Source: Candidatus Symbiothrix sp.
Lineage (GTDB): Bacteria > Bacteroidota > Bacteroidia > Bacteroidales > Azobacteroidaceae
Direction: 5' to 3'
DNA length: 10,905 bases
Assembly: GCA_031284765.1 (NCBI GenBank)
Contig: JAITXK010000103.1
Span: 1 to 10,905, forward strand
Of the stretch, positions 1-7,782 are shown piece after piece. Under the pieces are notes generated by a model that ran no database searches, was not told the DNA's origin, and worked only from the letters and a program-made list of their open reading frames with translations. The position numbers and the translations under genes were made by a program. Every line of letters starts with the position of its first letter. Positions within the stretch are counted from its first letter, which is position 1.

Positions 1-140
1 TTAGCTGCCGGTAATAGTATCGGATTTTCTTTTGTTTGCCATGCGTAAGGCACATTGGGCGTTAATCCAAAATGACTTTCATCTCCAAAATAAAGGTCTA
101 TATATCCGCTATCTTCCAGCGATTTAATACCAACCCGCCA
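1..140 (-). pseudogene. IS630-family transposase, truncated internal fragment
   Basis: Read on the minus strand, one frame is open from 140 down to the left edge. It encodes a stretch with the motif DLYFGDESHFG (about 66-98) followed by NVPYAW (39-56) and PILLPAA. This is the usual layout around the second catalytic acidic residue of IS630-type DDE transposases, with Asp-Glu at codons 78-83. The frame meets an in-frame TGA at 141-143 with no start codon in between. The N-terminal helix-turn-helix and the first catalytic Asp are missing, so the 5' part has been lost or decayed. The C-terminal part, if present, lies outside the window. The fragment marks a past insertion next to the PUL and was probably not mobile in this form. 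The family call rests on motif recognition only. Confidence 0.7.
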
Positions 141-165
141 TCAAATAGTGCACGTTTTTTATAAA

Positions 166-220
166 CACAGAGGCACAGAGACACAGAGAATCCACAAACT
201 CTGTGCCTCTGAGTCTCTGT
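166..220. repeat. CACAGAG-type inverted repeat element
   Basis: The left arm is three tandem 8-mers, CACAGAGG, CACAGAGA and CACAGAGA (166-189). The right arm (199-220) is the reverse complement in degenerate form. A perfect 13-base inverted repeat joins CAGAGGCACAGAG (168-180) to CTCTGTGCCTCTG (199-211). A second register pairs 175-188 with 207-220 at 13 of 14 positions. Because of the 8-base period the arms can pair in more than one register. Similar CTCTGTG-rich palindromes recur between genes in many environmental bacterial genomes; that comparison is from memory. No terminal T-run follows on either strand, so it is not an ordinary terminator. It sits between the transposase remnant and the PUL terminator. 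Confidence 0.75.
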
Positions 221-281
221 ATTAAAATAAATTTAGACTATACTATCTTGATAGCAATTTGGTATGAGTTACCCACCATAA

Positions 282-337
282 CATTAAAAATAAAACCCGC
301 AGGCAATACGTTCCGAATAGGACTTTTACCTGCGGGT
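282..337 (-). terminator. Rho-independent terminator of the PUL operon
   Basis: On the minus strand, seven bases after the TAA of the GH43-GH95 gene, ACCCGCAGG (337-329) pairs perfectly with CCTGCGGGT (303-295). The 25-base loop may hold a short inner stem (TCC 312-314 with GGA 320-322). The closing arm runs straight into a T-rich tract (294-282, TTTTATTTTTAAT). A nine-base G+C-rich stem followed by T's directly after the last gene is a textbook intrinsic terminator. It marks the downstream end of the transcription unit. Confidence 0.85.
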
Positions 338-344
338 CTCAAAT

Positions 345-3300
345 TTATTTTTTATCGTTCACCTTGATCACTTCACCCTTTTTCGTATTATAGACTTTCA
401 GTTTGGTTCCGATACGAAGGTAGAGTTTTCCACCCAATGTCGATTGAATGTTTGCTTCCGTGAGTTGCCCGTTTTCCCAAGAAATATCTACGATAAAACC
501 GCCACGAGCGCGCAGGCCCTTGACCGATCCTTGGGCAGCCATTGCAACAGGGAGTGAAGGCAACAACTGCAATTCATAATTGCCATTTGAAACATACAAA
601 TGACTTTGTACGAACATTTCTGCAATAGCCGCAGTTGCCCCGAAATTCCCGTCGATTTGGAAAGGTGGATGATCGTCAAAAAGGTTAGGGAGGGTTTTCT
701 TACTCAGCAGAACCGACAGCAGCTTGAATGCATGATCGCCATCGTGCAAACGGTTCCACATATTGATTTTCCATGCCAAGCCCCAGCCGGTTCCATCATC
801 GCCACGGGCAATTAATGTTTTACGGGCTGCATCCGCCAAATCCGGAGTACCCACTACGGTAATCTGATTCCCCGGGTGCAATCCGAACAAATGGGAAGTA
901 TGGCGGTGATGCGGTTCTACTTCTTTGTAATCTTCCGCCCATTCCAGTATCCGTCCGGTTTTTTCGCTGATCTGTATCGAGGGCAAACGTTTCAGCGTTT
1001 TCTCGCATTCAGCGCGGAAATTAGCATCGACTTTCAGTATTTTAGCTGCCTCGATGCAGTTCGTAAGCAAATTATGCACAATTTCCAAATCCATCGTAGC
1101 GCCATAAGTAAACACAGATTGCTCGCCATTCGGCAACAGGAATGCATTCTCGGGGGAATACGATGGATTCGTGACTAATTTGCCTGCATAAGCCGTACCC
1201 GCAGGCGCCTCAACCAGAAAATCCATAATGAAGCGGGCGGCGCCTTTCATCACAGGGTAAGCCCTTTCTTTCAAAAACGTTTTATCACCGGTATATGCAT
1301 AATGTTCCCATGGATGCTGAGACAACCAGGCTGCTCCCATCGGCCAGATTCCCTGCGGACCATCGGCAGGGGCGGTAAATCCCCATGCATCGGTCAAGTG
1401 ATGAACAACCCATCCTCTCGCACCATAAATCACCTGTGCGCTCCTTTCTCCCGGTTTGATCATCACATCCGTCAGATCGAAAAGCGGACGATGCAACTCC
1501 GAAAGATTGGTGATCTCAACCGGCCAGTAATTCATCTGGAAATTGATATTGGTGTGGAAATCAGCATTCCACGGAGCATTCAGTTGCCATGCCCAGAGAC
1601 CTTGCAAATTGGCCGGCATTCCTCCCGGTCGCGATGAACCGATCAATAAATAGCGTCCGAATTGGAAAAAAGTTTCTACCAAGCCCAAATCGGGCGTACC
1701 GTTTTTACGGGCAAAATCTAATCGTTCGTTTGTGGGCAGTGTTTCAATTTCAGCCGGCGTCTTTCTCAAATTCAATTCAACGCGATTGAAATATTGCTGA
1801 TGATCAGCTACATGTGCTGATTTGAGATTGCCATACGTTTTATCCGATACTTTTGCGATTGTTTCTGCGCATTTTCTTTCCGGATTTTCCGAAAAGGTGT
1901 AGATGCCTTTTGCCAAATTTTCCATGCCCGGATAGTTAGTTGCTCCCGCGATATACAAGGTAAGCGCATCGGCATCTTTGACCGATAGCAGTTCGCTGTG
2001 TCCGAAATCATCTTTGACAATAGTCACCGCGCCATTTTCCGCAATGGCTTTTACCTGAGCGGCAAAGCTAATTCCACGCTGATTGCCGTCTTTGTCTTTG
2101 GTGGGAATTTGTCCGGTGAGAAGCAAAGAGCCAGAATCGGAAGGAATCCCTTTGCTAATGGCGTTTCTTTCCCTTTTCAATGCTAGATTTAGGTTGATTT
2201 TGTGTCCCTTATCTGCTGTAATTCTGATGACAATAACATTATCCGGCGCAGAAGCAAAATACTCACGGGTATAATTTACACCTTCCGAGGTATATTTTGT
2301 TGTTACTATCGCAGTGGAAAGGTCTAAACTTCTGACGTAATTTTCAGCGCTCGACTGGGGAGTGTCAAACCACAATTCGCCCAATGACTGGTAGGATTTT
2401 ACTCCTTGCGGAATACCCATCATGGTTTTTCCGGCCAACTTTACCGCTTCGTTATTTTTGTTTTCGAACAACAGGCGCTGCACTTCCGGCAAAGCCTTCA
2501 ATCCTTCCGGATTATCCGGTTCCAGAGGATATCCGTCCCAGACTGTGTTTTCATTCAGTTGAATCCGTTCATCAGCTACGCCTCCAAATATCATGGCGCC
2601 TAATTTACCGTTTCCGATGGGCAACGCTTCCTCCCAAACTTTAGCAGACTGCCTGTACCACAGTACATTTTTCCCATCAGGTTTTACTCCTTTCCCTGAA
2701 AATTGGGTGCGATCCGTCCAATCCGCATTGATCCGGATTATGCGTTTGCTTGCTTCTAATCCGGTTGTCTGATTCACTTTCTGAATCGTACCATCAGGAT
2801 TATAATACAATTTATCAAAGCAGATGGAACGCAGATTCCCTTGTCCCGAAAGGTCGCAGTTGTGATAAAAAGCATACCATTGCCCTTTGTATTCAACGAT
2901 AGAACCATGATTTGTTCCCGAACCCGTTGTTTCCAAATAAACACCCTGATATTTCCAAGGGCCTAACGGATGATTACCGGTTGCATATTTCAAGCGGTTT
3001 CCTCTTCGATCGTTATCGGCATAGGAGAGGTAGTAAATTCCATTGCGTTTGTGTACCCAAGTAGCTTCGTGGAAATCATCCAGTCCTTCCATATTTTTCA
3101 GTTCACCGTCTATTTCCATCATGTTCTCTTTCAATTTTCCGCCCATACATCGGCTCCCTCCGCCATAATAAAAATAAGCCTGTCCGTCGTCATCGACAAA
3201 GACACAGGGATCGATCATGGCAAATTCCGGCAGACCTTTGATATATCCTTGGACAATGAAATCGCTCGCCGGTTTTTTACTGGTGGCAATTCCTATTTTC

Positions 3301-3680
3301 CATGTGTTATTCCAGTCCGTACCGCTGGGATGTGGAAAGTAGTAATAGTATGTCCCATTTTTATAGGCACAATCCGGCGCCCACATAAATCCACCTTCCG
3401 GACGTCCCCAAGAAACCTGTGCCGAACTAAGCACCTCTCCGTGGTCTACCCAATTCACCATGTCATCGGTTGAATATACATGGTATTTATCCATCAAATC
3501 GCATCCACGTGGTGGATCAACATCGTGCGACGGATAAACATACAATCTGCCGTCTGCCCAAACGTGCGCCGAAGGATCGGCCGTATAAAGATCCCTTACA
3601 AAGGGATTATTCTGTGCGAGACACCAGGTGCCCATAAAAGTCATAAACAGTGCTATTCCTATCTTAGTTATCTGTTTCAT
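345..3680 (-). CDS. Secreted GH43-GH95 fusion glycosidase
   Basis: This 1111-residue protein joins two complete glycosidases. Residues 1-23 are a signal peptide ending LAQ. Residues about 25-305 form a GH43 five-bladed propeller: ADPSAHVW with the likely base Asp35, IDPCVF with the pKa-tuning Asp157, and FHEATW with the likely acid Glu205. The domain looks most like the arabinofuranosidase/xylosidase branches of GH43. Residues about 338-1100 are GH95: an N-terminal beta domain beginning LWYRQSAKVWEEALPIGNG, then the (alpha/alpha)6 barrel. Its NLQGLW and TNINFQMNYWP motifs include Asn711 and Asn713, which match the paired asparagines of Bifidobacterium AfcA. Glu844 in SPEN is the likely acid, and HHRHTSHLFGLHP and QIDGNFG (Asp1010) follow. 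GH95 enzymes release alpha-L-fucose, and some release alpha-L-galactose. The ATG lies 10 bases after the previous gene, and the gene is last in the operon. The fusion suggests removal of two neighbouring side-chain sugars in the periplasm or outside the cell. Exact linkages cannot be read from sequence. Confidence 0.93.
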   Translation of the reverse strand: MKQITKIGIALFMTFMGTWCLAQNNPFVRDLYTADPSAHVWADGRLYVYPSHDVDPPRGCDLMDKYHVYSTDDMVNWVDHGEVLSSAQVSWGRPEGGFMWAPDCAYKNGTYYYYFPHPSGTDWNNTWKIGIATSKKPASDFIVQGYIKGLPEFAMIDPCVFVDDDGQAYFYYGGGSRCMGGKLKENMMEIDGELKNMEGLDDFHEATWVHKRNGIYYLSYADNDRRGNRLKYATGNHPLGPWKYQGVYLETTGSGTNHGSIVEYKGQWYAFYHNCDLSGQGNLRSICFDKLYYNPDGTIQKVNQTTGLEASKRIIRINADWTDRTQFSGKGVKPDGKNVLWYRQSAKVWEEALPIGNGKLGAMIFGGVADERIQLNENTVWDGYPLEPDNPEGLKALPEVQRLLFENKNNEAVKLAGKTMMGIPQGVKSYQSLGELWFDTPQSSAENYVRSLDLSTAIVTTKYTSEGVNYTREYFASAPDNVIVIRITADKGHKINLNLALKRERNAISKGIPSDSGSLLLTGQIPTKDKDGNQRGISFAAQVKAIAENGAVTIVKDDFGHSELLSVKDADALTLYIAGATNYPGMENLAKGIYTFSENPERKCAETIAKVSDKTYGNLKSAHVADHQQYFNRVELNLRKTPAEIETLPTNERLDFARKNGTPDLGLVETFFQFGRYLLIGSSRPGGMPANLQGLWAWQLNAPWNADFHTNINFQMNYWPVEITNLSELHRPLFDLTDVMIKPGERSAQVIYGARGWVVHHLTDAWGFTAPADGPQGIWPMGAAWLSQHPWEHYAYTGDKTFLKERAYPVMKGAARFIMDFLVEAPAGTAYAGKLVTNPSYSPENAFLLPNGEQSVFTYGATMDLEIVHNLLTNCIEAAKILKVDANFRAECEKTLKRLPSIQISEKTGRILEWAEDYKEVEPHHRHTSHLFGLHPGNQITVVGTPDLADAARKTLIARGDDGTGWGLAWKINMWNRLHDGDHAFKLLSVLLSKKTLPNLFDDHPPFQIDGNFGATAAIAEMFVQSHLYVSNGNYELQLLPSLPVAMAAQGSVKGLRARGGFIVDISWENGQLTEANIQSTLGGKLYLRIGTKLKVYNTKKGEVIKVNDKK

Positions 3681-3690
3681 ATATATTGTT

Positions 3691-4989
3691 TTATCGTTGA
3701 GGCAATTTAAAAATAACCGGCCTTTTGTTTTTTAATATTTTTGATGCTTCTCCCGTCAACCACAAATAATGGTCGGAAGGCATGCCTTCCAAATCAACAA
3801 ATTTCGCTACATCGCTTACAGGTGGATGATCACTCACTTTGAATATAGCGGTTCCTTCATTCACTTCATCGAACATAGCAACATAAATCATTCCGGCTCC
3901 GGCATCGATCGCTGTCATCAGTTGTTGCCAGTAGAAGTGTCCTTTCTGTCTGGGAATGGAACCCACTGGTTTCACGTCATCCGGAAATTCCGAACGACTC
4001 AGGTTGTGCCAGCTGAATCCCGGTGTGACACAGGGAACGTATTCCACGCCATTCTCCTTGCACCATTCCATATCTGCAATAACCAAATCGCGATAGCGGT
4101 CGCCGTCATTGTGTAAAAGAGGGCTGAAACGTTGCACCGTCCAAGGCAAGACAAGGTCTGCCTTTTTGATGATGGTATGCAGGTAGGGATCATGGATGCA
4201 ATCGGCATTCAGCTCACGCCAGAAAGTAGGCACGCCTACCATCACACTGCAACCGCCGTATTCCGGATCATTCTGCAAAAAGTCTATCAATCTTTCGATA
4301 CCGATATTCCGGATGTTATAAGGTCTGTCAGGAAATCCGATTCCCCAAATCACAACCAGTGGTTTTCCGTTGTGGAATACATAAGTTTGAGCGCCTTTCT
4401 GATTGGTAACGCCCAACGAGTCGACCAGAAACTTCCAGTCTTCTATTAGGCTGGAACAATCATCATTGCGCGCCCGCAAACCGGAAAGGTCATACATGAC
4501 AGCGATGGCACGTTCGTATTTGGAAGCCGCTTCGAACGCATTTTTTATCACAACTGTCGATGCTCCACGTCTGGCGCCAGGTTGCGCTGCGCCGAAAAAT
4601 CGTTGCATAAAAACACCGTCTATACCATACTCTTTCATCCATTTGAAATGCAAATCAACCGTGCTTTTATCCGTTGAACTGAAAAAGCGGGCAACAGAGC
4701 CATCTGCATGTTTCAGTCCGGTAGGATAGGTTTTCTCATATTCGCTGACATCCGGCCACATGTCAATGCGTACCTGTTTTTCATCGGGATACATTGTCCC
4801 GTTTGCAGGCGCGTGGAACCAACCCTGATATCCGGCGGTAATCAAACCTTTATAACTCGGATAGAGCGTGTTTTTGGCATGTTTGCGCGTCTGTGAGTTT
4901 CCATTCAAAGGAATGAAGAAGCAGACAGCAGCGATCAGAAAAATTCGCGATAATAAGCTCATAAAATTTCGTACATTCATCTTGATCAT
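3691..4989 (-). CDS. GH99/GH71-like glycoside hydrolase, secreted
   Basis: The product has 432 residues. A basic start and hydrophobic stretch (about 11-29) form a signal peptide ending near NGNSQ. The mature part begins with LITAGYQGWFHAPANG (49-64), a hallmark of the GH99/GH71-like TIM-barrel group that is often auto-annotated as 'xylosidase/arabinosidase'. Near the C-terminus MFDEVNEGTAIF (372-383) has Glu375 and Glu378 three residues apart. This spacing matches the two catalytic glutamates in the NEWxEGT segment of GH99 endo-alpha-mannosidases, so an active barrel is likely. That alignment is by eye. The substrate is unknown; mannan cleavage should not be assumed for this distant branch. 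ATG (4989) lies four bases after the previous TAA, which suggests translational coupling; a second in-frame ATG follows three codons later. Its place beside GH43-GH95 and esterase-like genes points to plant polysaccharide breakdown. Confidence 0.85.
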   Translation of the reverse strand: MIKMNVRNFMSLLSRIFLIAAVCFFIPLNGNSQTRKHAKNTLYPSYKGLITAGYQGWFHAPANGTMYPDEKQVRIDMWPDVSEYEKTYPTGLKHADGSVARFFSSTDKSTVDLHFKWMKEYGIDGVFMQRFFGAAQPGARRGASTVVIKNAFEAASKYERAIAVMYDLSGLRARNDDCSSLIEDWKFLVDSLGVTNQKGAQTYVFHNGKPLVVIWGIGFPDRPYNIRNIGIERLIDFLQNDPEYGGCSVMVGVPTFWRELNADCIHDPYLHTIIKKADLVLPWTVQRFSPLLHNDGDRYRDLVIADMEWCKENGVEYVPCVTPGFSWHNLSRSEFPDDVKPVGSIPRQKGHFYWQQLMTAIDAGAGMIYVAMFDEVNEGTAIFKVSDHPPVSDVAKFVDLEGMPSDHYLWLTGEASKILKNKRPVIFKLPQR

Positions 4990-4993
4990 TTTT

Positions 4994-6253
4994 TTAGTTA
5001 GTGGCTTTAAATATGCCTGTCATCCAATAATAATTTTCCAATTCTCTATTCATGATTTTTTCCCCGGCTCCAATTTCTATCAAGTCAGGGCCATGATCCG
5101 CACCATAACCGCCATAAGCTGCCGAGCGGATATCGGGAAGATAAATAGGCCATTTCCCCCCATTCCATGTATAACCGAAAAAGAACGGCGTAGCATAGGG
5201 TTGTATTTCCCTTTTCCAATCAATCTGGAATTTAATAAACGGTTCACCGGGAACAGTTGCAATCACATACCGACTATTGATGGAAATAACGGAAAAATAA
5301 ACATTGTAGAACAAAGATTTGTTGTACCTTCCGGTAAAATGCAGAGAGTCGGTTTTCACTTTGATATCGGGCACATCGTAGGGATTCGGAAACAATTCCT
5401 TTGCCAACTTAACCGTTTCGATGGAAAGCAGTTTACCCATTCGGTCAATCAAATCGTAATTAGACGGACGCGGATCATCGGGATTTTTACGGCCTCCATC
5501 TTTGAAAAGGGGCGCTTGGTTTCCGCCGCCACCTTGTATAAACAAGCAATTGACTTTGTTATCGAAAGCTTCTTCGGTGTATTTGGTGGCATAACCTACA
5601 TAATCGGCTGAGATTTCAAAATTGTTCCATGCCACATCGGGATGGCAGGCATAATTCATTATTAATACGCGAGGCTGCCCGCTCAGGTCTTCCAACCGGA
5701 CAACGCCAACAGCATTGTCGACCGGGCCATGCGGTATGCGTTCCGGATTAACCGCCCTATAGTGATCATCGCCTTCCCATGATTCCTTCGCACGTCCGTT
5801 GTCGCGAAGAATTAAGCGGTTAAAGCTCAACTGAGGGAAATAACGATATCCTCCGGAGATACGGGCTTCAAACATACTTTTGGAAGCCTGTTCCAATACA
5901 GACGTAATGCGAGATTCTAACCATTCCTTTGGCGCAACTTCTGCCGAATGTGTATGTTGAGGGCAAAAATAGACTTCTTTCAAATTAAACCGGCTTTTCA
6001 GCTTTTCAGCAAGCGGGATATTGGTATAACCGCCTAAATCCAAAGTGACAAAGGCAATGCGCGTACCGCCTGCATCCAAAATTAAACTTCTCACATACAA
6101 GGAATCATGCACCGGATATTTGGGCTTAGGTGGTGTTATATTCCTTTTTGCAGTTCCCGCCATCAGTTTATCGGCGGCAAAACTTGCCCTACTGTTCGAA
6201 AAACAAATACTGCAAGCCAAAAACAGGACTGTAAAAAAATGTGTTTGTTTCAT
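4994..6253 (-). CDS. Secreted neutral/alkaline ceramidase-fold hydrolase
   Basis: The product has 419 residues with a signal peptide (about 1-26, cleavage near SFA|AD). It matches the N-terminal domain of neutral/alkaline non-lysosomal ceramidases (Pfam PF04734 type). Candidate zinc ligands are His100 and/or His102 in CPQHTHS, His204 in NYACHPDVAW, Glu337 in PGEP, and a Tyr near 361-371 in GYTWNGGKWPIYLPD. True ceramidases carry a serine nucleophile in the segment that here reads FIQGGGGNQAP (238-248), with no serine. The C-terminal immunoglobulin-like domain of ceramidases (full length about 640-750 residues) is also absent. The fold and metal site look kept, but ceramide hydrolysis is unlikely. 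Such proteins occur in PULs, where an ester, lactone or amide on a sugar is a reasonable guess. The stop is four bases before the GH99-like gene. It is separated by 187 bases from the upstream beta-helix gene. Confidence 0.85.
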   Translation of the reverse strand: MKQTHFFTVLFLACSICFSNSRASFAADKLMAGTAKRNITPPKPKYPVHDSLYVRSLILDAGGTRIAFVTLDLGGYTNIPLAEKLKSRFNLKEVYFCPQHTHSAEVAPKEWLESRITSVLEQASKSMFEARISGGYRYFPQLSFNRLILRDNGRAKESWEGDDHYRAVNPERIPHGPVDNAVGVVRLEDLSGQPRVLIMNYACHPDVAWNNFEISADYVGYATKYTEEAFDNKVNCLFIQGGGGNQAPLFKDGGRKNPDDPRPSNYDLIDRMGKLLSIETVKLAKELFPNPYDVPDIKVKTDSLHFTGRYNKSLFYNVYFSVISINSRYVIATVPGEPFIKFQIDWKREIQPYATPFFFGYTWNGGKWPIYLPDIRSAAYGGYGADHGPDLIEIGAGEKIMNRELENYYWMTGIFKATN

Positions 6254-6440
6254 GCTATTATTCTTAATAATGTTATTGCTTTATACGTGAATTAATGTAA
6301 TGATTTCCATTATCTTATTGTTTATTAAACATTCATTTTCCATACGTAAATAATTTGTTTTTTAAGATCGTATGAAATCCGCTTCATGTTCATAGCTTGG
6401 AGATAATCTTTGCATGCGGGTTTTAACTGATTCTCCGACT
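6254..6440. other. 187-base intergenic gap within the operon
   Basis: This is the largest gap between the six genes. It is A+T-rich. Read on the minus strand it contains no TAnnTTTG -7 element of the Bacteroides type. The only structure seen is a weak ATGAA...TTCAT hairpin (6372-6376 with 6383-6387) without a T-run, so it is not a convincing terminator. A promoter of another kind or a small leader could lie here, but the sequence does not show one. Confidence 0.4.
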
Positions 6441-7754
6441 TTATTCTGTGCCGAGGTTACCCTGTATATAGGTATTTTTTCCGTTATTTATGATATTTAC
6501 TTTACCATGGACCATATTTTCACTGACGATTGCACGGGAAACGTTCTCTCCTATGAAAACTTGCGGAGCTATACTACCAAAATCGCAACCACGCACCGAA
6601 ACCGATCCTCCGTTTACCTGTATGGATGCTCTATTTTCTTTATTTCTGTCCCATTGCACAAAGATACAATCGGAAAATCCGACCGTTCCTCTTCCGTCAA
6701 TTTTTGCGTTCTGATTACACGGCCCCCAAAACGCACAGTTTACAAAACGAACACCGCCCCGGTTAGATTTCGACACCACAACCATGGTTGGATCCGGCCC
6801 ATCCATTGCGACGAACTCGCCGTTCGTAATTAGCAGGCCAAAAGAGGCGCTTTGTTCCACCAGTACAGAGTTGAAACAAGCATCTGCACCGATACCCAGA
6901 AAGTTTCCATTACAAGCCCCTGAGCTGCCCGAACTTGCACCGAACTTATACCCGACTTTATACCCGTAACAAAAAGTATTCACGACGTAATGCCAATCGG
7001 TTCGTTCAAAAATGAAAGCTTCACCGTTCTCTTTTTGCCATTTGAACAGCACAGGTTTCATACTCCACCACGGATTCCAATGCACATTTTCGATGCGGCC
7101 GATGTCATAAATTCCATCCACAAAAATACCCCTGCGCAAGGGCTGTCCGCTGATATTGCGGATCAGTGCCCGTTCGTTTTTCGATGCGTCGATGGCGTTG
7201 TAGGGATTAAGCATTTCAATGTCCAGAATGGCAGGATTTTTCCCTCGCATAGCAATTCCCCATGGATATGCATCTGGTATTGTTTCCGGATTTTGTAGCG
7301 GCCAATACATCACCACGCCGCGTAGAGTACTATTTGTGTTCAAGGTGATGAAAGGCGCACCGTCTTCCGCCCCTTTGTTTCCCGTGATTAAAAACGTAGT
7401 TCCGTCATCTCCCGGTTTTGGCAAACCGGCGTTCCGGATCCCATTATGTGAAGGAACGGATTCAAAAGATCCCTTCAAGGTTACAGCTTGCGGAATATTC
7501 AAACTGCCCGCAAAGGAATAAACGCCCCTGGGGGCATAAACGGTTCCGCCTTTGATTCCAAAGGAATCAAGCGCTTTCTGAAAAGCTTGTGTATCGTCGG
7601 TTTTCCCATCTCCTTTGGCTCCAAAATTCAAAACGGAAACTACATCCGGTGATTCGGGATAAGCCTGAATATCCACATTTTTTTTATTTTGGGAATAACA
7701 AAAACCGGATACTAATAGCAAAATTGCTGTTGAAAAAATAGTTGTACGTTGCAT
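6441..7754 (-). CDS. Secreted pectate-lyase/GH28-like beta-helix protein
   Basis: The product has 437 residues. A signal peptide (1-22) ends CYSQ. It is followed by DVVSVLNFGAKGDGKTDDTQAF (about 37-58) and GGTVYAPRGVYSFAGSLNIP (69-88), the N-terminal signature of the Pectate_lyase_3/GH28-related superfamily (PF12708 type). The rest is rich in short beta-strand and Asn/Gly turns, for example NSTLRGVVMYWP, RFVNCAFWGPCNQ and SVSVRGCDFGSI, as expected for a right-handed parallel beta-helix. No recognised GH28 (NTD, DD, HG) or pectate lyase catalytic signature was found, so the activity is undefined. It may be a lyase, hydrolase or epimerase acting on a uronic-acid-containing chain, or a non-catalytic binder. 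Nine Cys remain after the signal peptide, which is many for this type. The start ATG lies 28 bases after the previous stop, so co-transcription is likely. Confidence 0.8.
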   Translation of the reverse strand: MQRTTIFSTAILLLVSGFCYSQNKKNVDIQAYPESPDVVSVLNFGAKGDGKTDDTQAFQKALDSFGIKGGTVYAPRGVYSFAGSLNIPQAVTLKGSFESVPSHNGIRNAGLPKPGDDGTTFLITGNKGAEDGAPFITLNTNSTLRGVVMYWPLQNPETIPDAYPWGIAMRGKNPAILDIEMLNPYNAIDASKNERALIRNISGQPLRRGIFVDGIYDIGRIENVHWNPWWSMKPVLFKWQKENGEAFIFERTDWHYVVNTFCYGYKVGYKFGASSGSSGACNGNFLGIGADACFNSVLVEQSASFGLLITNGEFVAMDGPDPTMVVVSKSNRGGVRFVNCAFWGPCNQNAKIDGRGTVGFSDCIFVQWDRNKENRASIQVNGGSVSVRGCDFGSIAPQVFIGENVSRAIVSENMVHGKVNIINNGKNTYIQGNLGTE

Positions 7755-7782
7755 AATGTAATAATATGTTGATTTTCATTCG

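Noticed and set aside
876..1178. Plus-strand open frames of 100 or more codons lying opposite the enzyme genes, such as this one and those at 2970-3473 and 4868-5611.
   Set aside because: They lie antisense to genes with clear domain matches, show no recognisable protein features and have unsuitable composition, so they are shadows of the minus-strand genes.
6372..6387. ATGAA...TTCAT hairpin in the 187-base gap as a terminator.
   Set aside because: Only five weak base pairs and no following T-run.
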